Positions 9,245 through 17,848 of a stretch of DNA of 40,429 nucleotides are shown here, one piece after another. The first letter of the stretch is position 1. Each line of letters begins with the position of its first letter. The stretch comes from Rhodanobacter sp. (GTDB lineage Bacteria; Pseudomonadota; Gammaproteobacteria; Xanthomonadales; Rhodanobacteraceae): contig DAHUXL010000009.1 of the NCBI GenBank assembly GCA_027307195.1, positions 1 to 40,429 on the forward strand, in the 5' to 3' direction. Both the position numbers and the translations under genes were made by a program. Below the pieces are notes generated by a model that searched no databases, was not told the DNA's origin, and saw nothing but the letters and a program-made list of their open reading frames with translations.

Positions 9245-9591
9245 GTTCTTCCAGCAACCAGCGTCGCGCTGAACGCAAGCGCACCTCCGTCAATGCCATC
9301 GTGACCGACGTGATCAGCGGCGTGCCGATCGGCCATCTGGGCAATATTTCCAGTACCGGCATGTTGCTGATCAGCGCGCAGGCGCCACGCAGCGAAGCGC
9401 TCTATCAGGTGAGCGTGACCCTGCCGGGATCAGGCCGGATGCTGACCCAGTCGCAGCCGATCGAATTCGGCATCCAGGAGCAATGGCATGAAGCCGCCGC
9501 CAGCTCCGGACAGATCTGGGCAGGCTACCGGATCGTGGCGATCACCGATGCCGATGCCGCCCGGCTCGACAGCTGGATAGCGCAAGCCTGA
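9241..9591 (+). CDS. PilZ-domain protein, probable cyclic-di-GMP receptor
   Basis: A 116-residue single-domain PilZ protein. The two c-di-GMP-binding signatures are present: R-x3-R at residues 8-12 in the N-terminal arginine-rich arm, and N-x-S-x2-G in LGNISSTGML at about 36-41. Having both suggests that it can bind the nucleotide, unlike degenerate PilZ proteins such as type-IV-pilus PilZ. It is translationally coupled to the DUF1631 gene through a 4-base overlap and is followed by a candidate terminator, so the two form a bicistronic unit. The target process cannot be read from the sequence. Confidence 0.9.
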   Translation: MSSSSNQRRAERKRTSVNAIVTDVISGVPIGHLGNISSTGMLLISAQAPRSEALYQVSVTLPGSGRMLTQSQPIEFGIQEQWHEAAASSGQIWAGYRIVAITDADAARLDSWIAQA

Positions 9592-9608
9592 GCTTCGCTG
9601 GCAGTCGC

Positions 9609-9640
9609 GGCGCCCGCACGGCATCATGGGCGCCCGTTTT
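9609..9640 (+). terminator. Candidate rho-independent terminator after the DUF1631-PilZ pair
   Basis: An inverted repeat GGCGCCC (9609-9615) / GGGCGCC (9628-9634) with a 12-base loop is followed by CGTTTT and a pyrimidine tract. It starts 17 bases after the PilZ stop codon. The stem is GC-only and the U-tract is short, so efficiency is uncertain. Confidence 0.45.
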
Positions 9641-9764
9641 CCCTTCCACATTCCAGCACGGCTGTTCCGGCCCTGCGCGCAAGCGGCCCGCGACACCGCC
9701 GCCCATTGTCACGATGCGTGCAGAAAATCCGGTAGCAGGGCAACCCGTCGCCGCAGGAGTCTCC

Positions 9765-11081
9765 ATGCACGATCAACTCGCCTCGCTGTATCCGCACCAT
9801 CTGGCCACCGTGCGCGAGCGCGCCGACCGGGCACTCGCACTGGGCGGCTTCGATCACCTGCTGGTCGCCGCCGGCACACCGCTGCGCAAGTTCCTCGACG
9901 ACCAGGATTACCCATTCGTGGTGAATCCGCATTTCAAGCACTGGTTGCCGCTGACCGACGCGCCTGGAAGCTGGATCGCCTACACGCCAGGCAACAAGCC
10001 GAAACTGATCTTCGTGCAGCCGCGCGACTACTGGCATGTGGTGCCGCAGGCACCACATGGTTACTGGGTCGAGCACTTCGACATCACAATCGTGCGCAAC
10101 GTGGCCGACGCGCTGGCTGAACTGCCCGCCGGCAAGCGCGCCGTGATCGCCGCCGCCTGCCCCGCAACCGATGGCGTCGAGTCGAACAATCCGCCCGCCG
10201 TGCTCGACTATTTGCACTGGCACCGCAGCTACAAGACACCGTACGAACTGGCGTTGATGCGCGAAGCCAGCCGCATCGGCGCGTGTGCGCATCGTGCTGC
10301 CGCAGCTGCGTTCCGCGCCGGCGAAAGCGAGTTCGGCATTCACATGGCTTACCTCGCCGCCGCGCGACAGACCGATGCCGAACTGCCCTATGCCAGCATC
10401 GTCGGCCTCAACGAACACGGCGCGGTGCTGCATTACACGAACTTCGACCGCACGCCGCCAACGCACAGCCGCTCGTTCCTGATCGATGCCGGCGCCAGTG
10501 CGGCCGGCTACGCCAGCGACATCACCCGCACCTATGCGTCGTTGCAGACACCAGAATTCCAGGCGCTGATCGACAGCGTCGATACCGCACAGCAGGGTTT
10601 CGCTGCCAAGGTGCGTGTCGGGCAGAGTTACCCCGAGCTGCACATCCACGCCCATCACGTGCTGGCCGGCGTGCTGCGCGAGCATGGCTTCATCCGCATG
10701 AGCGCCGAGAGCGCGGTCGAATCCGGCGTGAGCAGCGCGTTCTTCCCGCATGGTCTCGGCCATCCGATCGGCCTGCAGGTGCACGACGTCGCCGGTTTCC
10801 AGCAGAGCGAACGCGGCGGCACGATCGCGCGCCCTGAAGGTCATCCGTATCTGCGCATGACCCGCGTACTGGAAGCGGGCATGGTGGTGACGATCGAGCC
10901 CGGCCTGTACTTCATCGACATGCTGCTGGCCGAATTGCGCGACAAGCCGTTCGCCGGTGACATCGACTGGGCGAAGGTCGAAGCGTTCCGCCAGTACGGC
11001 GGCATACGCATCGAGGACGATGTGGTGTGCACCGATGGCGCGCCGGAGAATCTCACCCGCGATGCGTTCGCGCTGAGTTGA
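9765..11081 (+). CDS. pepQ: Xaa-Pro dipeptidase PepQ
   Basis: A cytoplasmic metallopeptidase (M24B) that splits Xaa-Pro dipeptides and, in E. coli, can also hydrolyse organophosphate triesters. The 438 residues compare with 443 in E. coli. The N-terminus (SLYPHH, FLDDQDYPF.VNPHFKHW, GNKPKL, PRDYWH) is specific to PepQ rather than PepP. The pita-bread metal ligands are visible: D..D in LIDAGASAAGYASDITRT, H in HGLGHPIGLQVHD, E in TIEPGLYF and E in GIRIEDD. The start at 9765 is chosen because AGGAG lies at 9755-9759; the frame remains open 17 codons upstream. It is transcribed like the cyd operon, 137 bp ahead of cydP. Confidence 0.95.
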   Translation: MHDQLASLYPHHLATVRERADRALALGGFDHLLVAAGTPLRKFLDDQDYPFVVNPHFKHWLPLTDAPGSWIAYTPGNKPKLIFVQPRDYWHVVPQAPHGYWVEHFDITIVRNVADALAELPAGKRAVIAAACPATDGVESNNPPAVLDYLHWHRSYKTPYELALMREASRIGACAHRAAAAAFRAGESEFGIHMAYLAAARQTDAELPYASIVGLNEHGAVLHYTNFDRTPPTHSRSFLIDAGASAAGYASDITRTYASLQTPEFQALIDSVDTAQQGFAAKVRVGQSYPELHIHAHHVLAGVLREHGFIRMSAESAVESGVSSAFFPHGLGHPIGLQVHDVAGFQQSERGGTIARPEGHPYLRMTRVLEAGMVVTIEPGLYFIDMLLAELRDKPFAGDIDWAKVEAFRQYGGIRIEDDVVCTDGAPENLTRDAFALS

Positions 11082-11218
11082 CCCATGTCGAAGCCAGCGG
11101 GTGGGGCAGCCGACGTCGTTCCACCCACTGCGGCGATCCACTGCTGCGACATTCCTCCACATCAGCACCATCGCCCGGAGGCGTATGCTGGTGACCAGGC
11201 AATGCTTGGATTCGTCGC

Positions 11219-11452
11219 ATGTCCAGCTCCTCGGATTCCCTCTCAACACCCGAACAGACCAGCGCATCGCCACGCCCGTTGCGCCGGCTGATGCTGGAAT
11301 TGTTCGGCGTCGTCGCGCTGAAGATCGTGGTGCTGATGCTGATCTGGTGGGTCGTCTTCGCACCGCAGCCGAAACCTGATGTCAGCCCCGCGGCGATCGC
11401 CGATCGGTTGGCTCCCGCCCAATCCCATGTGCCGCCGGAAACCCGCCCATGA
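11219..11452 (+). CDS. cydP: CydP-like small subunit of cytochrome bd oxidase
   Basis: A 77-residue protein with a polar Ser/Thr-rich N-terminus (1-22), a single transmembrane helix (about 27-46, LELFGVVALKIVVLMLIWWV) and a short Pro-rich tail. Small one-helix proteins called CydP are encoded upstream of cydAB in pseudomonads and relatives. The core 'LFG.VALKIVVL..IWW..F' and the 4-base overlap with the cydA start (ATGA) fit that family. It is probably an accessory subunit of the bd oxidase; the exact role is not settled. No other gene lies in the 137 bp before it. Confidence 0.75.
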   Translation: MSSSSDSLSTPEQTSASPRPLRRLMLELFGVVALKIVVLMLIWWVVFAPQPKPDVSPAAIADRLAPAQSHVPPETRP

Positions 11453-13014
11453 TCATCGACACCGATGTCGTCACGCTGTCACGCCTGCAGTTCGCGCTTA
11501 CCGCGCTGTACCACTTCCTGTTCGTGCCGCTGACGCTGGGGCTGGTGTGGATGCTCGCAATCATGGAGAGCGTCTACGTGATGACCGGCCGCGAAGTGTG
11601 GAAGCGCATGGTGCAGTTCTGGGGCGTGCTGTTCGGCATCAACTTCGCGATGGGCGTGGCGACCGGCGTGACGATGGAGTTCCAGTTCGGCATGAACTGG
11701 GCGTACTACTCGCACTACGTCGGCGACATCTTCGGTGCGCCGCTGGCAATCGAGGGGCTGATGGCGTTCTTCCTCGAAGCCACCCTGATCGGCGTGTTCT
11801 TCATGGGCTGGGATCGCATCTCGCGGATCAAGCACCTGCTGGTGACCTGGTTCCTCGCGCTGGGCACCAGCCTGTCGGCGCTTTGGATTCTGGTCGCCAA
11901 TGCGTGGATGCAGCACCCGGTCGGCGCCGCATTCAATCCGCAGACGATGCGCATGGAAGTGACCTCGTTTTCCGAGGTGCTGTTCAACCCGGTGGCGCAG
12001 GAAAAATTCGTGCACACGGTGAGCGCCGGTTACGTGCTCGGCGCGATGTTCGTGCTGTCGATCAGCGCGTGGTATCTGCTGCGCGGACGCAACGTCGATT
12101 TCGCCAAGCGCTCGATGACGGTGGCGGCCAGTTTCGGGCTGGCGGCTTCGCTGTCGGTGGTGGTGCTGGGCGACGCCTCGGGCTATACCGTATCGCTGAA
12201 CCAGCAGATGAAGATGGCCTCGATCGAGGCGATGTGGCACACCGAGCCGGCACCGGCGTCGTTCACCCTGTTCGGCCTGCCCAACGTGGATCAACGCACC
12301 ACCCATTACGCGGTGAAGATTCCGTGGGTGATGGGGTTGATCGGCACTCATTCGATCGACGAGACGATGCCGGGTATCGCGGAATTGGTGGACGCGACCA
12401 AGGGCCGTATCGGCAACGGCATCCAGGCGTATGACGCGATGCTGATGCTGCGTCAGGACAAGGACAATGCGCATGCCAAGGCCACCCTTGCCGCACACGA
12501 CCAGGATCTGGGTTACGCCCTTCTGCTGAAGAAATACGTCGACGATCCGCGCCAGGCCACACCGGCGGATATCCAGAAAGCCGCCGACAGCACCATCCCG
12601 AACGTGCCGGTGCTGTTCTGGGCGTTCCGCATCATGGTCGGCTGCGGTTTCTACTTCATCGCGCTGTTTGCGTTCTCGTTCTGGAAGGCGAGCAAGCGCC
12701 GGCTGGATACCCATCGCTGGTATCTGCGCCTCGCGCTGTGCAGCCTGCCGCTGCCGTGGGTGGCGATCGAGCTGGGCTGGATCGTCGCCGAATACGGCCG
12801 CCAGCCGTGGGCCATCGAGGGCGTGCTGCCGACCGCGCTCGGTGTGTCGTCGGCCAGTGCTGGGCAGGTGCTGACATCGCTGGGCGGCTTCCTGCTTTTC
12901 TACACCGCACTGGCGGTGGTCGACGTGTTCTTGATGTTGAAGTTCGTGCGCAAGGGGCCGGACGGTCTGGGCATCTGGCCGCCCATGGATCCATCCACCG
13001 CGGCCGCTCACTGA
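11449..13014 (+). CDS. cydA: Cytochrome bd ubiquinol oxidase subunit I
   Basis: The heme-bearing subunit of the quinol:O2 oxidoreductase in the inner membrane. It reduces O2 to water with high affinity and without pumping protons. The 521 residues closely follow E. coli CydA (522). Visible landmarks are the b595 ligand His22 in ALYHFLF, the GLMAFFLEA(T) stretch with the conserved glutamates, the b558 ligand His in [11 protein letters not shown], and the b558 Met in FRIMVGCGF. The periplasmic quinol loop is long (about 250-380), placing it in the L-type, CydABX class rather than the cyanide-insensitive short-loop class. It is coupled to cydP and followed by cydB after 10 bases. Confidence 0.98.
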   Translation: MIIDTDVVTLSRLQFALTALYHFLFVPLTLGLVWMLAIMESVYVMTGREVWKRMVQFWGVLFGINFAMGVATGVTMEFQFGMNWAYYSHYVGDIFGAPLAIEGLMAFFLEATLIGVFFMGWDRISRIKHLLVTWFLALGTSLSALWILVANAWMQHPVGAAFNPQTMRMEVTSFSEVLFNPVAQEKFVHTVSAGYVLGAMFVLSISAWYLLRGRNVDFAKRSMTVAASFGLAASLSVVVLGDASGYTVSLNQQMKMASIEAMWHTEPAPASFTLFGLPNVDQRTTHYAVKIPWVMGLIGTHSIDETMPGIAELVDATKGRIGNGIQAYDAMLMLRQDKDNAHAKATLAAHDQDLGYALLLKKYVDDPRQATPADIQKAADSTIPNVPVLFWAFRIMVGCGFYFIALFAFSFWKASKRRLDTHRWYLRLALCSLPLPWVAIELGWIVAEYGRQPWAIEGVLPTALGVSSASAGQVLTSLGGFLLFYTALAVVDVFLMLKFVRKGPDGLGIWPPMDPSTAAAH

Positions 13015-13024
13015 GGACATTGCC

Positions 13025-14155
13025 ATGCTCGACTACGCCACGCTGCGGGTGATCTGGTGGGCCCTGCTCGGCACGCTGCTGATCGGCTTCGCCATCATGG
13101 ACGGCTTCGATTTCGGCGTCGCCGGCCTGTTGAAAGTGCTCGGGCGCGACAACGAGGAGCGACTGGTCTTGCTGGAAGGCATCGAGCCGACCTGGGAAGG
13201 CAACCAGGTGTGGTTCATCCTCGCGGGCGGTGCCGCGTTCGCGGCATGGCCGATGCTTTACGCAGTGTCGTTCTCCGGCATGTACCTGGCGATCGCGCTG
13301 GTATTGCTGGCCTTCATCCTGCGCCCGGTCGGTTTCAACTTCCGCGGCAAGATCCGCGACCCGCGCTGGGCCTCGCTGTGGGACTGGATCCTCAGCGGCT
13401 CCGGCTTTGTGGTGATGCTGGTCGCCGGCGTCGCCTTCGGCAACCTGTTCCTCGGTATGCCGTTCCAGTTCGACGGCGACCTGCGCATGAGCTGGCACGG
13501 CGGCTTCTTCGAACTGCTGCACCCGTTCGCGCTGCTGTGCGGGCTGGTGTCGCTGAGCATGCTGCTGGCGCACGGCGCGTGCTGGGCCGCGTTGAAAGCC
13601 GATCATGTGATCGCGGTGCGCGCGGTGAAGATCGCGCGCTGGATGACGCTGGTGTTTGCCGCGCTGTATGTGCTGGCCGGCGTGTGGTTGGCCTACGGCA
13701 TTCCCGGTTACGCCGTGGTCGGCCCGGTGATCACCGACGGCGCCTCCAATCCGCTGTACAAGCAGGTCGCCCAGGGCGGCAGCTGGTTTGCCGGCTACAT
13801 GCAGTACCCATGGTTCTGGATCGCGCCGCTGCTGGCGCTGGTTTCCGCCGTCGGCGTGCAGGCGCTGATCGGCCGGCGCAGCGTGGCCGGCTTCATCGCC
13901 AGCAGCCTGATGGTCGGCAGCACGATCGCCTCGGCCGGTTTCGCGCTGTTCCCGTTCCTGCTGCCGTCCAGCCTGGACCCGCGTTCCAGCCTCACGGTGT
14001 GGGATGCATCCTCCAGTCGCGGCACCTTGCAGCTGATGCTGATCGTCACCGCCGTCCTGCTGCCGATCGTGATGCTCTACACCGGCTGGGTCTATCGCGT
14101 GATGCGCGGGCGGATCACCCTCGAACAGGTGCGCAAGGCGCACGGCGGCTATTGA
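13025..14155 (+). CDS. cydB: Cytochrome bd ubiquinol oxidase subunit II
   Basis: The second large subunit of the bd oxidase, structurally related to CydA but without heme ligands. The 376 residues are predicted to have eight to nine transmembrane helices. Family signatures are [14 protein letters not shown] near residue 25, the [20 protein letters not shown] block, FAAWP..Y and the [16 protein letters not shown] segment. A GAGG ribosome site precedes the ATG. It sits between cydA (10 bases) and cydX (15 bases), so all four cyd genes should be one transcript. Confidence 0.98.
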   Translation: MLDYATLRVIWWALLGTLLIGFAIMDGFDFGVAGLLKVLGRDNEERLVLLEGIEPTWEGNQVWFILAGGAAFAAWPMLYAVSFSGMYLAIALVLLAFILRPVGFNFRGKIRDPRWASLWDWILSGSGFVVMLVAGVAFGNLFLGMPFQFDGDLRMSWHGGFFELLHPFALLCGLVSLSMLLAHGACWAALKADHVIAVRAVKIARWMTLVFAALYVLAGVWLAYGIPGYAVVGPVITDGASNPLYKQVAQGGSWFAGYMQYPWFWIAPLLALVSAVGVQALIGRRSVAGFIASSLMVGSTIASAGFALFPFLLPSSLDPRSSLTVWDASSSRGTLQLMLIVTAVLLPIVMLYTGWVYRVMRGRITLEQVRKAHGGY

Positions 14156-14170
14156 ACGGAGCGCGAACGC

Positions 14171-14311
14171 ATGTGGTATTTCTCATGGATACTCGGACTC
14201 GGACTGGCCTGCGCCTTCGCCATCCTCAATGCGATGTGGTACGAGGTGCACGCCACTGACGAGGCGCACCGATTGCGCGAAGACTCGCAATTGCCGGACG
14301 AGTTGACTTAA
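14171..14311 (+). CDS. cydX: CydX, small subunit of cytochrome bd oxidase
   Basis: A 46-residue single-helix protein. It begins MWYFSWILGLGLACAFAILN and continues into AMWYEV before a charged cytoplasmic tail. This matches the E. coli CydX pattern (MWYFAWILG..LAC.F), a subunit needed for stable bd-I activity and heme assembly. A CGGAG ribosome site lies about 9 bases before the ATG. The gene is easily missed because of its size. Its TAA stop overlaps the stop of convergent pepP within the four bases TTAA (14308-14311). Confidence 0.93.
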   Translation: MWYFSWILGLGLACAFAILNAMWYEVHATDEAHRLREDSQLPDELT

Positions 14312-15648
14312 CGCGCCGCCAGCAGGGCCTCGATCGCCTCGGCCTCTTTCGGCATCGCCGCGGTAAGCACCTCGTTGCCGTCGCGGGTCACCGCCACATC
14401 GTCCTCGATGCGGATGCCGATACCGCGCCAGCGCTCGGGCACCGTGCGATCGTCCGGCGCCACGTACAGACCCGGCTCCACCGTCAGCACCATGTCCGGT
14501 TCGAGCAGGCGCGATTCGCCGCCAACGCGGTAGTCGCCGACATCGTGCACGTCCAGCCCCAGCCAGTGGCCGGTCTTGGCCGGGAAGAAGCGCTTGTAGC
14601 TGCCTTCGGCAATCGCTGCGTCAGCATCGCCCTTGAGCAGACCCAGCTGGCACAGGCCTTCGGTGAGCACGCGCACGGCCACCGTATGCGCGGCGCTGAA
14701 CGGCTGGCCGGGCCGCACTTCGTCGATCGCCGCCAGTTGCGCGGCCAGCACCACTTCGTACAGCGCGCGCTGCTCGCGGCTGTAACGGCCGTTGAGCGGA
14801 AACGTGCGGCTGATGTCGGACGCGTAGCAGTCCAGTTCGGCGCCGGCGTCGATCAGCAGCAGGTCGCCATCGCGCAGCGCGGCGCGGTGGCTCTGGTAAT
14901 GCATCACGCAGGCATTCGCGCCACCGGCGATGATCGGCGCAAACGCCGGTACCGCACCACTATTGCGCACGACGCGCAGCAACTCCGCCTCGAGTTCGTA
15001 TTCCAGGCGACCGGGCGTGGCGACGTGCAACGCCGCCAGATGGGCGTCCACTGCGATCGCGGCCGATGCGCGCATCAACCTCAGCTCCGCACGGGACTTG
15101 TACAGGCGCAGGTCGTGCAACAAGTGGCCCAGCGCCACGAATTCCTTCGGCACCACGCCACCGCCACGCAGCTGCCGCAGCTTGCGCATCCAGCCCAGCA
15201 GTTGCGCGTCGAACTCCGGCTCGCGGCCGAAGTGGCAGTACACGCGGCCGCGACCCTCGATCATGCCGGGCAGGATGTCGTCGATGTCCTCGATCGGGAA
15301 TGCATCGTCCATGCCGTAACCCGCGACAGCCTGCTCGGTGCCGATCGACTGGCCATGCCAGCGTTCGCGCACCGGGTCACGCTCGCGGCAGAACAGCACC
15401 ACCTCGCCATGCTTGCGCCCTGGCAGCAGCGCCAGCACCGCGTCGGCCTCGGGAAAGCCCGCCAGGTAATGGAAGTCCGAATCCTGCCGGTACGGCCACG
15501 CCGCATCGGCGTTGCGCATGCGCTCGGGCGCGGCGGCAACCAGCAGCACGGCGTCCTCGCCCGCCATCTGCATCAGCTGGTGACGACGACGCGCGAATTC
15601 GTCCGGCGTGATCGCCAGCGCCGCCAGCTTCGGTGCGCTGGGGATCAA
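14308..15648 (-). CDS. pepP: Xaa-Pro aminopeptidase PepP
   Basis: A cytoplasmic M24B metallopeptidase that removes N-terminal residues preceding proline. It has about 446 residues (E. coli 441). The N-terminal domain shows ITPDEFARRRHQL and the YPYRQDSDFHYLAGFPEADAV pattern. The catalytic domain shows ligands D..D in LLIDAGAELDCYASDISRT, H in GHWLGLDVHD, E in TVEPGLYVA and E in GIRIEDDVAV. The start is uncertain: a TTG at 15648 overlaps the stop of the upstream ygfB gene and gives the family length, while an ATG at 15687 would add 13 residues inside that gene. ygfB-pepP adjacency is the known gammaproteobacterial order. Confidence 0.94.
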   Translation of the reverse strand: MIPSAPKLAALAITPDEFARRRHQLMQMAGEDAVLLVAAAPERMRNADAAWPYRQDSDFHYLAGFPEADAVLALLPGRKHGEVVLFCRERDPVRERWHGQSIGTEQAVAGYGMDDAFPIEDIDDILPGMIEGRGRVYCHFGREPEFDAQLLGWMRKLRQLRGGGVVPKEFVALGHLLHDLRLYKSRAELRLMRASAAIAVDAHLAALHVATPGRLEYELEAELLRVVRNSGAVPAFAPIIAGGANACVMHYQSHRAALRDGDLLLIDAGAELDCYASDISRTFPLNGRYSREQRALYEVVLAAQLAAIDEVRPGQPFSAAHTVAVRVLTEGLCQLGLLKGDADAAIAEGSYKRFFPAKTGHWLGLDVHDVGDYRVGGESRLLEPDMVLTVEPGLYVAPDDRTVPERWRGIGIRIEDDVAVTRDGNEVLTAAMPKEAEAIEALLAAR

Positions 15649-16208
15649 TGCACGGTGCCGCTGGTGGACGGGTCGTGCGCGGCGCATTCGGTGTGCAGCA
15701 GCATCGCGGCGACGCGCACGAACTCCTGCACTTCGATCAGTGCGTCCTCATCTTCGGCCTCATTGCCGAAATCGAACGACGAGGCGGCGATCGTGCCGAG
15801 GTCGCGCAGGATTTCCTGCGCCTCCTCCGACAACTGCGCATGCGCCGAGGTGCCGGCGAGACCGAAACCGCCGAGAAAACCGCGACACCAGTCGACCATC
15901 GCCTCCGCGCGCTCGGTCAGCGGCCGATCGTCGGCCGGCAGCAGGGGTTCGAAACCCAGCTCGGGGTCGGTCAGCTCGGTCTCGCACTGCCGGGCCAGTC
16001 GCTGCAGCAAGGCCTGGTCGTCCGCGGAGGGATCGGTGGCCTCGCCGTCGAGCTGCAGAGCGGCCAGCACGGAGGCGCCGCGCAGCGAGCCGCCACCGGC
16101 CAGGTAGCCACACAGCGAGCCGTGCAATTCGCTGGCCTCGGTGCCCAGCCGCAGGCGCATGATCAGCGCATCGATATCGTCGTGGCCTATGGGCTCGGCT
16201 GCCGTCAT
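15645..16208 (-). CDS. ygfB: UPF0149 (YgfB/YecA) family protein
   Basis: 187 residues from the ATG at 16208, which has a good AAGGAG site 8 bases upstream; E. coli YgfB has 192. The helical core shows the family signatures: ELHGSLCGYLAGG near 30-43, a WCRGFLGGFGLAG block near 108-120, and SEEAQEILRDLGTIA. In Pseudomonas a YgfB homologue has been linked to AmpG/AmpDh-related beta-lactam resistance, but the molecular role here cannot be inferred. It is upstream of and overlaps pepP, and is divergent from the TIGR02449/zapA pair. Confidence 0.92.
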   Translation of the reverse strand: MTAAEPIGHDDIDALIMRLRLGTEASELHGSLCGYLAGGGSLRGASVLAALQLDGEATDPSADDQALLQRLARQCETELTDPELGFEPLLPADDRPLTERAEAMVDWCRGFLGGFGLAGTSAHAQLSEEAQEILRDLGTIAASSFDFGNEAEDEDALIEVQEFVRVAAMLLHTECAAHDPSTSGTVH

Positions 16209-16306
16209 GGCGGTACTCCTTAAGGGAATGGCCGCCAGTTTAATGCAGCCGCCCTGCCTGCCACCGACCTCCGCCGCTGCCCGGCTGATTTCCGCCGGCG
16301 TCCTGT

Positions 16307-16312
16307 TATAGT
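16307..16312 (+). promoter_or_regulatory. Candidate -10 element placing the transcript start at the ATG of the TIGR02449 gene
   Basis: TATAGT (5 of 6 bases of TATAAT) ends 7 bases before the ATG at 16320. No ribosome site lies between them, so a transcript starting about 7 bases after the element would be leaderless. The -35 region (around 16284-16289) is weak. Confidence 0.4.
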
Positions 16313-16319
16313 TTCGTGC

Positions 16320-16559
16320 ATGAGCACGCCCGATCACGTTCAGTCCGACCACGTCCATCAGGAGCTGGTCGCCTTGAGTCAGCAGCTGGACCGGCTGCTC
16401 GACACCGTGCGCCGGCTCACCGAGGAAAACCGCAGCCTGCGCCACAGCCAGGAGCAGTTGTCCGGTGAACGGGCTGGTTTGATGGCACGCAACGAGCAGG
16501 CACGCAGCCGCGTCGAAGCGATGATCCAGCGGCTGAAATCGCTTGAAAGCAACGGTTGA
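16320..16559 (+). CDS. TIGR02449-family small coiled-coil protein
   Basis: A 79-residue protein that is almost entirely one coiled coil with a Leu heptad (about 14-75). The signatures LTEENRSLR, ERAGLMARNEQARSRVEAMIQRLK and a final LES are those of the TIGR02449 family, found immediately before zapA in pseudomonads and xanthomonads. It looks like ZapB in size and fold, so a role at the division septum with ZapA is plausible but unproven. It precedes zapA by 8 bases. No Shine-Dalgarno sequence is seen and the promoter lies against the start codon. Confidence 0.85.
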   Translation: MSTPDHVQSDHVHQELVALSQQLDRLLDTVRRLTEENRSLRHSQEQLSGERAGLMARNEQARSRVEAMIQRLKSLESNG

Positions 16560-16567
16560 TAAAACCC

Positions 16568-16876
16568 ATGTCCAGCAGTGAACCGGTCGCGCTGCGACTG
16601 ATCGACCGCGAATTCCTGATCGCCTGCGCGCCGGAAGAGCGCGATGGCCTGCTCGAAGCGGCCGGCTTTCTCGACCGCAAGATGCGCGAACTGCGCGCAA
16701 ACGCGAAAGCACCCAGCTTCGAACGGCTGGCGGTGCTGACTGCGATCAGCGTGACCCACGAGCTTCTCACTCTACGCAAGCAGCACGACAGCCAGGAACA
16801 GCGCCTCAGCGATGGCCTGGCCGCTCTGCGCAGCAAGCTGGATGCCGCGCTCGAGAGCGATCCGCTGAAGCGCTGA
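16568..16876 (+). CDS. zapA: Cell division protein ZapA
   Basis: ZapA binds and cross-links FtsZ filaments at the division ring. The 102 residues start MSSSEPVALRLIDREFLIAC, the usual ZapA N-terminal strand. The middle E.EGLLEAA.FLDRKM.E and the C-terminal coiled coil (about 60-100) also fit. A TTG at 16556 in the same frame would add four residues and overlap the previous stop; the ATG is preferred because it fits the family N-terminus. The order TIGR02449-zapA-6S RNA-5-FCL is a conserved block. Confidence 0.92.
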   Translation: MSSSEPVALRLIDREFLIACAPEERDGLLEAAGFLDRKMRELRANAKAPSFERLAVLTAISVTHELLTLRKQHDSQEQRLSDGLAALRSKLDAALESDPLKR

Positions 16877-16948
16877 AAACGACATCAGCCGCGCCGTTCG
16901 ATGAACCCGGACTGTCACTGGCCAGTGGCGCATTGCCGGGCAAGCGCC

Positions 16949-16954
16949 TAAAAT
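16949..16954 (+). promoter_or_regulatory. Candidate -10 element of 6S RNA
   Basis: TAAAAT sits 7 bases before the inferred 5' end of 6S RNA at about 16961. No convincing -35 hexamer lies at the standard distance, so the assignment leans on the position of the RNA. Confidence 0.4.
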
Positions 16955-16960
16955 CGGTCT

Positions 16961-17152
16961 CGGCGTTTTCTGCGATGTGCGCCAGCACACTCTTACATTT
17001 GCCTTGTTCCTAAATACGGCCCCGGGTCGGCTTCACATCGGTTGTTGTGCATGTCCGCCACGTGCGGAAAGCCTTGAGACCATGTAGCTCTCCCACCTGA
17101 TCCATCTTGGATCAAGGTCGTTTGGTGGGCAGCGGCATCGCGGTTGACGCCA
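16961..17152 (+). ncRNA. ssrS: 6S RNA
   Basis: 6S RNA mimics an open promoter and sequesters sigma-70 RNA polymerase in stationary phase. The assignment rests on three observations. The position between zapA and 5-formyl-THF cyclo-ligase is the classic ssrS locus. Blocks recognisable from E. coli 6S occur in order: AAGCCTTGAGA (17081 on), a GATCC...GGATCAAGG hairpin near 17100-17117, and GCAGCGGCATCGC near 17130-17141. Finally, the ends pair: GGCGTTTTCTGCGATG (16962-16977) with CATCGCGGTTGACGCC (17137-17152), closing a rod-like RNA of about 190 nt (E. coli 183). The ends are estimated to within a few bases. Confidence 0.88.
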
Positions 17153-17161
17153 CTTATTTCC

Positions 17162-17196
17162 CGCCCCGTTCGTCCCGCGATGAACGGGGCGACTTT
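17162..17196 (+). terminator. Rho-independent terminator of 6S RNA
   Basis: A perfect 10-bp stem CGCCCCGTTC (17162-17171) / GAACGGGGCG (17182-17191) with a 10-base loop is followed by ACTTTT. It lies 10 bases after the 6S 3' end and 26 bases before the ygfA start, so it separates the RNA from the downstream gene; partial read-through could still feed ygfA. Confidence 0.75.
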
Positions 17197-17216
17197 TCGA
17201 TGGAGACGCTCGACAC

Positions 17217-17848
17217 GTGGACGCCACCGCCCAACGACACGAGCTTCGCCAGCGCCTGGCCGATCAGCGCCGTGCCCTTACCCCGCCGGAGCGCATGAGC
17301 GCCGCGCAGGGCCTGCGCCGCAGCCTCGAGCAGTTGCCCGAATACCTCACCGACGCACGCGTGGCCGGCTACTGGGCCAGCCACGGCGAGCTGCCGCTGA
17401 ACCTGGTGATTCCGCCGCTGGCCGCACGCGGCCAGCAGTTCCTGCTGCCGGTGATCGGCAAGGGCAAGCACCTGCGTTTCGCACCATGGCAATCCGGCGA
17501 TGAGGTGCAGCCGAACCGTTACGGCATTCCCGAGCCGGTCGAGCCCGGCGAGCTGCTCGAACCGTTCCAGCTCGACCTGGTGTTCGTGCCGCTGCTTGGC
17601 TTCGATCGTCGCGGCAACCGGCTCGGCCACGGCGGCGGCTATTACGATCGCAGTTTCGCGTTTCTCAACGAGCAGGTGCGCCCGACCGAACCGCTGCTGG
17701 TCGGCATCGCGTATGCGTTCCAGGAATTGCCGCAGGTCGAGGAGGAAGCGTGGGATGTACCGCTCGACTTCATCGCCACCGAGCGCGAGCTGATCGACTG
17801 CTCCAGCTCCGATAGCGGCAGCACTGATAAAGGCAGCGGGACAAACGC

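Noticed and set aside
11085-11150. Possible terminator GGGTGG/CCACCC after pepQ
   Set aside because: Only a 6-bp stem with a long loop and no U-tract; too weak to annotate.
11479-13026. Long open frame on the minus strand across cydA (over 500 codons)
   Set aside because: It lies opposite the unmistakable cydA, is rich in His, Arg and Gln as expected of antisense of a GC-rich gene, and resembles no family.
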